A model generated the notes under the pieces. The model did no database searches. It was not told where the DNA came from and saw nothing but the letters and a program-made list of their open reading frames with translations. From NCBI RefSeq assembly GCF_026627425.1, contig NZ_JAPNLH010000017.1, positions 1 through 64,000 of the forward strand: a stretch of 64,000 nucleotides of DNA. The letters are read 5' to 3'. Shown piece by piece: positions 32,834-40,879 of this stretch. Source of the DNA: Arthrobacter endolithicus. Lineage in GTDB: Bacteria; Actinomycetota; Actinomycetes; Actinomycetales; Micrococcaceae. A program made the position numbers and the translations under genes. Numbering within the stretch: the first letter of the stretch is position 1; each line of letters starts with the position of its first letter.

Positions 32834-34551
32834 CTGGCATGGTTGAAGAGCCCGGCAGCACGCCGGGGGCCACCGCCCCCGGGAACATCATCCGGCTCAA
32901 TCCGGCGGACGGATTGTTCCTGCGCGGCGAGCACCTCGACGCCATTCAGGGCTACGCCCGCGAACTGGCCCATGCGGTTGGAACCGCCGCGGGCAGCGGC
33001 GTGGTCCATGGGTTCACGGTAGCCCTGGACGGGGACAAACTTCGGGTGGGCCCGGGCCTGGCGATCGATCCTCAGGGCCGGCCGCTGCGCTCCGACGCCG
33101 AAGCGGTGCTGGAACTGAAGAACCCCCCGGCGCTGGACAGCAGCGGGAACGGTTTCCTGGTCGTGGAGGTGGGTCCGGCCGAATGGTTCTCCGGGCACGA
33201 GAAAGTGTACGGCGAGCTATGCGGAGACGGCTGTTCCGGATCCGGACCCGGATCCGGGATCCAGCCGTGGATCGGTGAGGGCATCACGGTTGAACTGGTG
33301 CCACGCAGCATCGAAGGCCTGAGCCAGGCCCGCCCGGCCCTGCGGTGCAACCGGCTGGCATCCCTGTACTTCGATCAGGAGCGCAAGACGGACCAGCCAT
33401 GGCTGCGGCCGGGCGGCGGACAGCAGGTTGTCCCGATCACTGGCTGGAACTGGAACGCCGGTGCACCGGCGGCGGAGGCAGCCCCTGTGCCGGTTGCCGC
33501 GCTACTCGCGGTGGACGGTAAGTGGGTGCTCGATGTGTGGACCGCCCGCCGGGACGTGGACGGTCCGCCGGCCAGGAACATCTGGCAGACCCGGCTGTCG
33601 ATGCGTCCCTGGAGCGTCTTTATGGCCCAGGTCCTGCAGTTCCAAGCCCAGTTGGCCTCCCACGCAGCGGACCTGAACCAGGTGGACTTCGATGCGGAGG
33701 CCTTCAGGAAATTCGAGCTGCTCCGGGAACTGTCCCTGCGGCTCAAGCTGACGCGCGCCCAGGAGGCGGCGCTCGGAAGGGACTTCCTGGAAAAGGTGGA
33801 CAACGCCGCCAAATCGCTGCCGCTGGCCCGGGTGAAAACCGGCAAACCCCTTACTGCGATGGGTTTCGACGAGCTTCCGCCGGCGGGCTACCTGCCCATC
33901 CCCAGGGCGGCACCGAACGTGGAGTCCGCTGTCCGGCTGCTGCTGGGCAACCGGCTGGACTACCGGTTCCTGTCCTGCGGCGTCGACTACGTGGCACGGG
34001 CCATCGATGAATCCCAGCACCGCGACCGTATCCCGCTGACGAACACCAAGCACCAGCCGAAAGTGGATATCCTCATCCCGGAGTCCCCCGGGGAGGAGCC
34101 GGCCGGTGGCTACCCCTGGGTGGCGTTCGTGCACCGGAGTTGCTGTGAGATCAAGGAAACACCGGCAGCGGCCGAACCCGTCGGCGTCTACTTCAGCAGA
34201 TTCACAGGCGGCACCGATGAACTGCAGGCGATGTATGGGAAGCACCCGAAACTAGATGGCGAGCCGGCAGCGAAACTGTTGTATCCGCCGTCGGACTGGG
34301 CCTACCCCGGCAACAGCTACAAGGTGTCGGTGGCGTTTTCGGACTTTCTGAAGAACCAGAGCCTGGAACTGGCCGGCTGCGATGTCTACCTGGTCGGTCT
34401 GGCCGCCGAAAACCGGCTGCCTCTCATTGCCGTCCGGGCGTCCCTACTGGCGGCTTCCCTCGATTCCGGTCTGGCGCCCACGGTGTTCAGCTTCACCGGA
34501 GCCGCGGGCCAGCGGGAGGCGATCATTATCGCCGTCGAACCCAGGGGTTGA
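32830..34551 (+). CDS. eCIS-associated protein with GVVHGF motif, paralogue B
   Basis: A 573-residue protein overlapping its paralogue by 4 bp. The N-terminal domain has LNPADGLFLRGEHLDAIQGYARELAHAVG, GSGVVHGFTVALDGDKLRVGPGLAIDPQGRPL and FLVVEVGPAEWF. The C-terminal two thirds are not recognised. They contain a small helical domain (~285-345, FQAQLASHAADLNQVDFDAEAFRKFELLRELSL) and a beta-rich tail. Position near the operon end and the shared N-terminal fold suggest a particle-surface or baseplate accessory. There is no evidence for enzymatic activity. Confidence 0.7.
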   Translation: MTGMVEEPGSTPGATAPGNIIRLNPADGLFLRGEHLDAIQGYARELAHAVGTAAGSGVVHGFTVALDGDKLRVGPGLAIDPQGRPLRSDAEAVLELKNPPALDSSGNGFLVVEVGPAEWFSGHEKVYGELCGDGCSGSGPGSGIQPWIGEGITVELVPRSIEGLSQARPALRCNRLASLYFDQERKTDQPWLRPGGGQQVVPITGWNWNAGAPAAEAAPVPVAALLAVDGKWVLDVWTARRDVDGPPARNIWQTRLSMRPWSVFMAQVLQFQAQLASHAADLNQVDFDAEAFRKFELLRELSLRLKLTRAQEAALGRDFLEKVDNAAKSLPLARVKTGKPLTAMGFDELPPAGYLPIPRAAPNVESAVRLLLGNRLDYRFLSCGVDYVARAIDESQHRDRIPLTNTKHQPKVDILIPESPGEEPAGGYPWVAFVHRSCCEIKETPAAAEPVGVYFSRFTGGTDELQAMYGKHPKLDGEPAAKLLYPPSDWAYPGNSYKVSVAFSDFLKNQSLELAGCDVYLVGLAAENRLPLIAVRASLLAASLDSGLAPTVFSFTGAAGQREAIIIAVEPRG

Positions 34552-34556
34552 CGGCC

Positions 34557-34817
34557 ATGTACGGAGAGACCCCGACCCCCAGAACAGGGGTGTGCATCGT
34601 CCGGGTGGAAACACAATCCGATAGCCTGCTCATCGCCGTCTCCGCCCGACGGGACATCGGCCGCAGCCTGCACACCTCCTTTGAGGAGCGGCCCCGCTAC
34701 TTCACGGAGCCGGACGATGCCCTCACGGTCATCATGCAGTTTCTGTATTCCTTTCGGAAAACTCAGGGACCTGACCCGACGGAGGGAACTCCCATCGACA
34801 AGCGCGTCGGAAGGTGA
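34557..34817 (+). CDS. Small conserved eCIS-operon terminal protein
   Basis: The start is ATG 34557 (MYGETPTPRTG), giving 86 residues; a TTG at 34548 would add three residues. It starts 5 bp after the previous stop. The core CIVRVETQSDSLLIAVSARRDIG, then RYFTEPDDALTVIMQFLYSF, forms a short beta-beta-beta-helix pattern seen in small proteins that close actinobacterial eCIS operons. Function is unknown. It is the last gene before IS-derived sequence. Confidence 0.7.
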   Translation: MYGETPTPRTGVCIVRVETQSDSLLIAVSARRDIGRSLHTSFEERPRYFTEPDDALTVIMQFLYSFRKTQGPDPTEGTPIDKRVGR

Positions 34818-34877
34818 CACGACCGGCAAGTAGTGGGGCGAACTCTTTAGCGGGGTAGCGAGGGTGCCCGGGGAATC

Positions 34878-36051
34878 ATCACCGTCAAAATGCTCGCTTG
34901 GGGACACCCGGGGCACCCGGGAAATCACCGTCAAGATGCCCGCCTAGGATGATTCGTGGAATCATTTGATTTTGCCCGGATTGCCGGTTGTGGTTTGGTA
35001 CCTCGTTTAGCCATGATCAGGGTCAATAGCTCGGAGCAGAGAGCCTGGACCTCGCGTTGGATGGCAGCAGGATTCAACGGCCTATTTTCCCTCGTCAGTC
35101 TCGCCTTCACGGCCGCGCGGACTGTTCCGACGTCGGCTAGGACGCGTTGGAAAGGAGTCGCTGGTTTGTCGTATGTCTTGCTGATTTTCGCCCCGGTCCG
35201 GACCTTGTTGACGAGTTTCTGCTGGGGTCCGAAGTGGTTGGTCAGCAGCCTCTGCAGCGCCCAGATCCGGTTGAGTATGTCCAGCTCCGCGGCCGTGTCG
35301 TAGCGGTGGTAGCCGACCGTCTGACGGACAATGTGCCAGTTCATCTGCTCCACGTGCGCCCCGTCGTTCTTGTTCCGTGACCGGGACCGGGTGAACGTCA
35401 GTTTCTCCTGCTCACACCACCGGTACAGCTCCCAATTAATGAATTCACTGCCGTTGTCGCTACCGATGCCCAGGATCGGGAACGGGAAAGCCGCGGTGGC
35501 ATCCTTGATCGCCGCGAACACCCACTTCTGCGCCTTGTTCTTCACCGACCGGGTTTCCGTCCACCCCGTGGCAATGTCAGTGATATCGAGGGTGGAACAG
35601 AACTCACCCTTACTGTTTCCGCCCTCGTGACCGACCAGGTCAATCTCGACAAAACCGGCCACGGCGATCGAGTTTCGCCCGGTCCTCCTTGAGCCACCGG
35701 TCGATGGTCGCCGGGGCAATCTTGCGCACCAATGCCGCCGTGACGTCATCAATCTCCAGCTCCTTGGAACCGGCGTAACCGGGGCACCAGATCCGGCAAC
35801 GCTGCGGCCAGCAACCGCCCGCGCGGGGTTCCCTGCACGGCCCAGCACAGCCGCAGTGCCTTCATCACCGGCTCCCTATGCAGCGGTGGCCGCGGTGACC
35901 GCGGCTTGACTTCCTTCAGGACCAGCACCCGCCGCAACGCCTTCCTGGCATGGTCTCGATGCCGGGCCAGCAAACGCCATCCCAACAGACACGCCGCTAC
36001 GCGGGCATTACCAAATGATTCTTCGACAGCAGCTACGCGGGCATCTTTGAT
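34878..36051 (-). mobile_element. Degenerate insertion sequence with doubled terminal repeats
   Basis: The left end has two 20-nt repeats that differ at two positions (ATCACCGTCAAAATGCTCGC at 34878-34897; a copy at 34924-34943). The right end has two perfect 13-nt repeats, GCTACGCGGGCAT, at 35996-36008 and 36032-36044. GCGGGCAT on the right is the inverted counterpart of ATGCCCGC on the left, so the ends are inverted. Between them is a broken DDE transposase on the minus strand. Exact boundaries and any target-site duplication could not be fixed by eye. Doubled end repeats are typical of some integrase-type IS families; I do not assign a family name. Confidence 0.75.
34931..35985 (-). pseudogene. 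Transposase (integrase-fold DDE) broken by frame changes
   Basis: The C-terminal ~240 residues are intact and carry the DDE core: VEIDLVGHEG (first Asp), LGIGSDNGSEF (second Asp) and NDGAHVEQMNW (Glu). The N-terminal part is in other frames. One frame (35985-35749) ends in LLAAALPDLVPRLRRF before a stop. A second frame supplies LEIDDVTAALVRKIAPATID and RWLKEDRAKL. The intact core then resumes in a third frame. So at least two frame changes, or an internal deletion near 35665, separate the parts, and the element should not be able to move by itself. Known relatives have additional residues between the RWLKEDRAKL-like helix and VEIDLVGHEG, which favours a deletion; that is from memory of the family. 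Confidence 0.8.
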
Positions 36052-36156
36052 GAGTCAATGCGGGCCATTGACAATCCGTCGGCCTGGGAAGATGATGGCG
36101 CCAGACCTGGCCACCGGCCGAGCCGAGCCAGCGGCAGGCGTTCCCAAGGAGTTCCC

Positions 36157-36609
36157 ATGCCTGTGATCGAAGAGAACGTATTCATCGCCCGGCCGCAGCA
36201 GGAGGTCTTCGACTTTATTACCGCCACCAAAAACACCCCCGTGTGGGACTCCTCCGTCGCTCAAGCGGCCCAGATCGGGAGCGACCCGATGGGCATGGGG
36301 GTTCGTTCCAGCGGCACCAGCAAAATTATGGGCCGCTCCTTTGACTGGACTACCGAAGTGACCGAATTTGAAGCACCCCGTCGGGTCGTCAACCGGTCCG
36401 TTGAAGGCAAACTTTCCTTCACGATCACCAACTCCTTTGAGGCGGTGGAGGGCGGTACCCGGTTCACCTACCGCATCGACGCGGCGTCGGGCTTAGGTGG
36501 CGTCTTCGGTCGGCTGGCAGACCCCTTTGTGCAGCGGGCCCAGGCACGGACCGTCCGGGCAAATCTGGAATCGCTGGCGGAATTGCTGACGGAACATCCC
36601 GGGGCGTAG
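36157..36609 (+). CDS. SRPBCC-family (polyketide cyclase/START-like) protein
   Basis: The start ATG 36157 is chosen because AAGGAG lies 6 nt upstream; a longer in-frame opening runs into IS sequence. The 150-residue product starts MPVIEENVFIARPQQEVFDFI, then NTPVWDSSV, TEFEAPRRVVNRS, and ends with the long C-terminal helix (RTVRANLESLAELL) typical of the SRPBCC helix-grip fold. These proteins bind hydrophobic ligands in a deep pocket; the ligand cannot be told from sequence. It is a single gene just outside the IS right end. Confidence 0.85.
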   Translation: MPVIEENVFIARPQQEVFDFITATKNTPVWDSSVAQAAQIGSDPMGMGVRSSGTSKIMGRSFDWTTEVTEFEAPRRVVNRSVEGKLSFTITNSFEAVEGGTRFTYRIDAASGLGGVFGRLADPFVQRAQARTVRANLESLAELLTEHPGA

Positions 36610-36761
36610 CCGCGCTTCACCCGCGCAGCCGGGGATTCCGCAGTGATGCTGCGGTGCTGCAGCAGTGACGGTGCACTGCTTATCTGTGCCCATGGGCCCG
36701 GGCAGTCAGATGGAAAAACGTTCGGGGTACAACGTTGACTGGCGGTTATTCTCGGGGCGGA

Positions 36762-38292
36762 CTACGCGCGGGGGACCCCCGCCGGAGAATTAGGCCGGGA
36801 CGTGGCCGGATATGAGCGGACCCTGACGATATACCGCACGCGGTATGGACCAGCGCCCCTGCTCCACCCCAGCGGGTGCTGGTCTTTTGCCGGTGCGCCC
36901 GGAGCCACCCGAATGCTGAATCGGGTGCGTTCGTCCGCAGTAATCACGTGGCGCCAGTTATCGCCGAAATCATAGGTATAGGTCATCGCGTTGCCGGCCT
37001 CGGGAGTCAGTTCTCCCATGGTGACCGCTGACTCGTCCAGGGACGGGTCGCCGTAAGAGTCATCTTCGCCGTCCGGGTCCACCGGTGCGTAGGTGGACCT
37101 CGGTGTTCGTCCGTCTGGAAATGGTGCAGGTGGTAGTCGAACCATCCGAATAGAACCTGGATTCCGTCGTGGATCTGGTCGAGCGGCATATTGGAGGGCA
37201 CGAGGACGGGCCGCCAGGCTCAGGGTCCGGATCGTCAGGGACTTCCGCAAGACCCAGGTCTTCGAGGAGCTGTTCGTTGTCGAAGACATCGGCCACGTTG
37301 GCGACGACGGCTGGCGGCACCCTGAAATGCGTATCGATGGTGAGCAGTCCCAGCTCAGCGAGCGATTCGAGACGCACCACCGCCATCCGAGTCAGCAGCC
37401 CCGCCGCCTGTTTCTCCGCTTCCGGGGCATGGTCCGGCGCGGCCAGGACGCGTTCCATCAGCGGCGGTTCCGGTGTTGAAGCCGCAATCATGATCGAGGC
37501 CTGCAGCCCCGCCACGGGCCGCTCCCAGGGATTCTAGAGGACAGCCCCGAGCACCGCGTGTTCCAGGAACCGGGCGATGAAATAGGAATATTCCTCCAGC
37601 CGTTCCGGCGGATGGCCGGCCAGGAAGCCTTCGGCGTCCGCGGTGGGTATGGCCCTGGTTGACGTCATTGCAATCAGCTCCGTGTCCTCCAGCACGGCCC
37701 ATATCCGGGCCAGCAGCGGCACCTCGTACATGGTCCTGACGGTTGGCATATTGTCCGGCACCGGACCTGATACGCCGTGACGTTTCGGATCCGCAGGCTT
37801 GGCTGCGCCCCCGGACCGTGATACCAACACAGGCGGCGGCCGGCTCTATGTCCTTAAGGCGCCTGTGCCGGTGATGGGTTTTCCGGTTCCGAGCCACCGA
37901 AGCAGCGCCGTGGCCCGCTGGATCAGCGCTAATCCGGACAACACCTCGAGAACCTGGTCCTCAGCCATTTCGGGTACGTCGATGATACCCGGTTCCAGAT
38001 CGGCATTCTCCACGGTTTCGAAAAAGTCGGTGATTCCGGCCAGCTGTTCCGGAGAGCCCCTCCAGCGGTCCGTCTCGGTCAGGAAATCGATGTATGCGTG
38101 CACAGAGTCGACGACGAATACGGCGTCCTCTTCCTCGGCAGCGGCAACGAGTACGTCAGTGATGGCGATGGCCAGGGCGATCGGCTCGAACCCGGTCACG
38201 TCTGCCGCCGCTGTGCTGTCCATATACCGGCCCATGACCGCGTTGATGTCCACCAGGCATTCCCAAGCCGCGGTTCCGGATTTTGCCGTCAT
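36762..38292 (-). pseudogene. Plasmid pRiA4b ORF-3-like protein, multiply broken
   Basis: Fragments of one protein lie in order on the minus strand. Segments 38292-37846, 37830-37534 and 37515-37060 share one reading frame, interrupted only by two TAG stops (37848-37846 and 37536-37534). The frame then shifts near 37200 to read VPSNMPLDQIHDGIQVLFGWF. It shifts again near 37095 to read YAPVDPDGEDDSYGDPSL and MTYTYDFGDNWRHVI. The last two segments are the PRiA4_ORF3 domain signature. The upstream helical part (LVDINAVMGRYMDSTAAADV; ERLEEYSYFIARFLE) is the usual actinobacterial extension. Two nonsense and two frameshift lesions make this a clear pseudogene rather than sequencing noise alone. Confidence 0.8.
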
Positions 38293-38431
38293 GTCGACGG
38301 GCCTGACGCCAGGCCGCCGCGGGTTGTCGCCGCCACAGGATTGCCGCGGGGTCCGGGCCCACCGGCGTGGATCCCGACTGGTGGGATATCAGTGGACTGA
38401 ATGTCGGTAGGAACTCGTGGCCGCACCGCCA

Positions 38432-38470
38432 AAGAATTTAAAATTTCATTATTCAGCCGTTTTGCCGTAT
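38432..38470 (+). promoter_or_regulatory. AT-rich island, likely promoter of LysM/M4 gene set
   Basis: Within the 303-bp gap 38293-38595, this short stretch (AAAGAATTTAAAATTTCATT and following) is sharply AT-rich against a GC-rich background. It lies about 130 bp upstream of the Gmad2-LysM start. An exact -10/-35 pair is ambiguous. The rest of the gap holds no gene I can support. Confidence 0.35.
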
Positions 38471-38595
38471 CCCCAGGTTGCCATCTGCCTCGTGGATTAC
38501 GCCGTAGCGCGGAGGCGGCCGTTGTAGCACGATGTCCACTTGCGGCAGGCATGGAAGAGGAGCATCCTGAGGTGACCAACCCGAGGAGGGCCGCG

Positions 38596-39093
38596 ATGGC
38601 ACCGCGATTGATTGAGGTCCGCCAACCGGGTCAGGATGACCTGATCGGTAACGAATTCGTGGTCGCCGGCTTCGGCACCGGGTTCGAGGCAGTCGTACTC
38701 TGGCGCGTCCTCGACGGCAACGGCCAAGCCATTGGCAACGGCGACATCCAGGGCGCCGGCTCCATGGGAGTCATCCGGGACTTCGGAAACACGGTTGCGC
38801 TGGGACATCCCCAGGCCCGCGGCGAACACGTGACACTGCAGGTCTTTGGCGATGATCCGTCCGGCATCCACCCGCCCGGTCCCGACCTCAATACCGTCCG
38901 GGTCACGTTGTTCACTTCGTTGCAGGGCTTCAAACTGTACCAAGTCAACAGCGGTGACAGCCTCACCACGATCGCGCAGCAGGAGGGCCAGAACACCACG
39001 GAGAACGACATCTTCGAGGCCAACCGGGACCGCATAACGAACCCGGATCTGATCTTCCCCGGACAGGTTTTCCGGATCCCATTGCTCGCCTGA
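38596..39093 (+). CDS. Gmad2 immunoglobulin-like + LysM protein
   Basis: ATG 38596 is chosen because GAGGAGG lies 8-13 nt upstream; ATG 38549 would add 16 residues. The 165-residue product has a Gmad2-type Ig-like domain first (FVVAGFGTGFEAVVLWRVLDGNG, QGAGSMGVIRDFGNTVALG, HVTLQVFGDD). A C-terminal LysM follows (KLYQVNSGDSLTTIAQQEG, TNPDLIFPGQVFRIP). LysM binds peptidoglycan-type glycans, yet no signal peptide is visible, so export by a classical route is not evident. It precedes a protealysin-like peptidase and its inhibitor by ~50 bp and probably shares a transcript with them. Confidence 0.88.
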   Translation: MAPRLIEVRQPGQDDLIGNEFVVAGFGTGFEAVVLWRVLDGNGQAIGNGDIQGAGSMGVIRDFGNTVALGHPQARGEHVTLQVFGDDPSGIHPPGPDLNTVRVTLFTSLQGFKLYQVNSGDSLTTIAQQEGQNTTENDIFEANRDRITNPDLIFPGQVFRIPLLA

Positions 39094-39144
39094 ATGCAGG
39101 CCTCAGCCCTGCGTCAATCCTGACATCTGTGAAAGGGGATCATC

Positions 39145-40224
39145 ATGTTACGGAATCTTCGGGGCCGGTGCTGCGGTATTGCTCCACCGGATCTGCTTGC
39201 CCGGCTTGCCATCGAGGGTGATCCGCAGCAGCGTGAGGCGGCGGTCCGTGCCCTGGCCACTTCTGCGGCCATCCGCTCGCAGCGGTCGTTGATAGGCCGC
39301 CTGGATCGCCAGCTGAATCTGAACATCGGGCAGATGATCGGCTTCGCCGTCACACCGGAGCGGCGGCTGACTGTCTACGACAACCAGAAAATGGGCCGAC
39401 CGTTCCTCCCCGGCGTCAGGATACGAGGATGGGGAGAGCCGGCCGTTCAGGATGGATCGGTGAACCAGGCCTACGATGGCAGCTCTGCAACCTATGAGTT
39501 CTACCGCGATGTCATGCAACGCAATTCCCTGGATGGATCCGGGATGGAGCTCGTTTCCACCGTCCACTACGGCGTTGCTTTTGATAATGCCTTCTGGGAC
39601 GGGGGGCAGATGGTCTACGGTGACGGGAGCGGCCGGATCTTCCAAATCGGCGGCCTGACCAGGGCCTTGGATGTCATCGCGCACGAACTTACGCATGGAG
39701 TCACGGAATTCACCGCCGGGCTGGCCTACAGTAAACAGTCCGGGGCGCTGAATGAGTCGTTTTCGGACGTCTTTGGCTCACTCGTCAAGCAGTACAGCCT
39801 GAAACAGACGGCGGCCGAGGCCGACTGGCTAATCGGGGCGGGAATTCTGGTTCCCCAGCTGGGTGCGGCCCTGCGCTCGATGAGCAATCCCGGCACCGCC
39901 TACACAGGCGACAGGCAGCCCGGCCACATGGACAACTATGTGGATCTGCCTGACGACAACGACCCCCGGAACGACAACGGCGGGGTACACATCAACTCGG
40001 GAATCCCCAACCACGCTTTCTATCTGGCGGCAAAGGAAATGGGGGGTTTCGCGTGGGAGACGGCAGGAAAGATCTGGTACACCGCCCTGACCACCCGCCT
40101 TCGCCCAACCACGCAATTCATTGAGGCTGCCCAGGCCACGATAGAGGTTGCCGGCGAGCTGTTCAGTTCAACTGAACAAACGGCCGTCAGGAAGGCCTGG
40201 ACGGAGGTAGGGGTTCTTTCATGA
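39145..40224 (+). CDS. M4 metallopeptidase, protealysin-like
   Basis: A 359-residue thermolysin-family peptidase. Zinc site: HELTH (H180, E181, H184) with third ligand E204 in GALNESFSD. The proton-donor histidine region is NGGVHINSGIPNHAFY. The short N-terminal propeptide has the protealysin pattern (CGIAPPDLLARLA...REAAVRALATSAAIRSQR) rather than a signal peptide plus FTP propeptide. Protealysin-like enzymes are made inside the cell and mature by removing this propeptide. AAAGGGG precedes ATG 39145. It overlaps the emfourin gene by 4 bp, the known operon arrangement for these peptidases. Confidence 0.93.
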   Translation: MLRNLRGRCCGIAPPDLLARLAIEGDPQQREAAVRALATSAAIRSQRSLIGRLDRQLNLNIGQMIGFAVTPERRLTVYDNQKMGRPFLPGVRIRGWGEPAVQDGSVNQAYDGSSATYEFYRDVMQRNSLDGSGMELVSTVHYGVAFDNAFWDGGQMVYGDGSGRIFQIGGLTRALDVIAHELTHGVTEFTAGLAYSKQSGALNESFSDVFGSLVKQYSLKQTAAEADWLIGAGILVPQLGAALRSMSNPGTAYTGDRQPGHMDNYVDLPDDNDPRNDNGGVHINSGIPNHAFYLAAKEMGGFAWETAGKIWYTALTTRLRPTTQFIEAAQATIEVAGELFSSTEQTAVRKAWTEVGVLS

Positions 40225-40532
40225 AGCTGACCGTCCGCCGAGGGGGTGGCATCGCGGGCATCGTCGCCCGGACCGAGCTCGACGCCAATGCCTTGCCGCC
40301 CCCGGACGCGGCAGCCTTTACTGCCGAGGTCAACCGGGCGCGGATGCGGGAACTGACAGATCCTCCCGCCATCAGCGCCCGGCCGGATTCACAGCTCTAC
40401 GAAATTTCCCTGGAGGAAACGGGGCAGCCCTTTAGTCTCCATTACACCGACGAGTCACTGCCGGAGGACGTCCGCAGACTTCTTGCCTGGGTTGATGGGC
40501 GGCCAGAACGTATCGAATCCATCGAACGGTAA
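40221..40532 (+). CDS. Emfourin-like proteinaceous inhibitor of the M4 peptidase
   Basis: This 103-residue protein opens with LTVRRGGGIAGIVARTELDANALP, has AFTAEVNRARM, and ends with YEISLEETGQPFSLHYTDESLPEDVRRLLAWV. This matches the emfourin family, small slow-tight inhibitors encoded right after protealysin-like peptidases. The ATGA overlap with the peptidase gene ensures co-translation, as expected for an intracellular protease kept in check. Its 3' end overlaps, antiparallel, the proposed small secreted-protein gene. Confidence 0.9.
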   Translation: MKLTVRRGGGIAGIVARTELDANALPPPDAAAFTAEVNRARMRELTDPPAISARPDSQLYEISLEETGQPFSLHYTDESLPEDVRRLLAWVDGRPERIESIER

Positions 40533-40733
40533 ATTTTCGAAGTCGCATCGGCGCTCAGGACTCAGGCCGGCACATTCCATGCAAGTACAGAATATTGCCT
40601 GACCGGCCGCTGTTCCGGGGTACTGTTGTGCGATTGCCGGGGCGGGAACGACGGCGGTAATAAGCAGGGCGGTGACGGCAAGTGCCACCAACCGTGGCAC
40701 TTGCTGTGAGAAATAGCGATGTGAAACATACAT
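40455..40733 (-). CDS. Small secreted Cys-containing protein (tentative)
   Basis: The start ATG 40733 has GGAAGG 8 nt upstream on the minus strand. The 92-residue product begins with a convincing Sec signal peptide: a basic N-terminus, the hydrophobic core LVALAVTALLITAVVPAPA, and an AIA-Q cleavage site near residue 33. The mature part has a compact cysteine group (CTCMECAGLSPERRC). The last 26 codons overlap the emfourin gene antisense, so the C-terminus may not be strongly constrained. No family recognised. The signal peptide plus RBS are the reasons for calling it. Confidence 0.5.
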   Translation of the reverse strand: MYVSHRYFSQQVPRLVALAVTALLITAVVPAPAIAQQYPGTAAGQAIFCTCMECAGLSPERRCDFENLPFDGFDTFWPPINPGKKSADVLRQ

Positions 40734-40879
40734 GGTCTTGCCTTCCAATCGATGTGAACCTTATATCTCCACCTTGCTCCCGGTGCCGGCCCCTATACAT
40801 CGGGCATTCCCCCTCAGAATTTCGCCGAAAACCCTGAGATTCCGGGGCACTCCGGCCGCAGTGGTGCGAGACTTGGGAC

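Noticed and set aside
37534-37848. Amber recoding (readthrough) in the pRiA4b-like gene
   Set aside because: Two later frameshifts would still break the protein, so decay is the simpler explanation.
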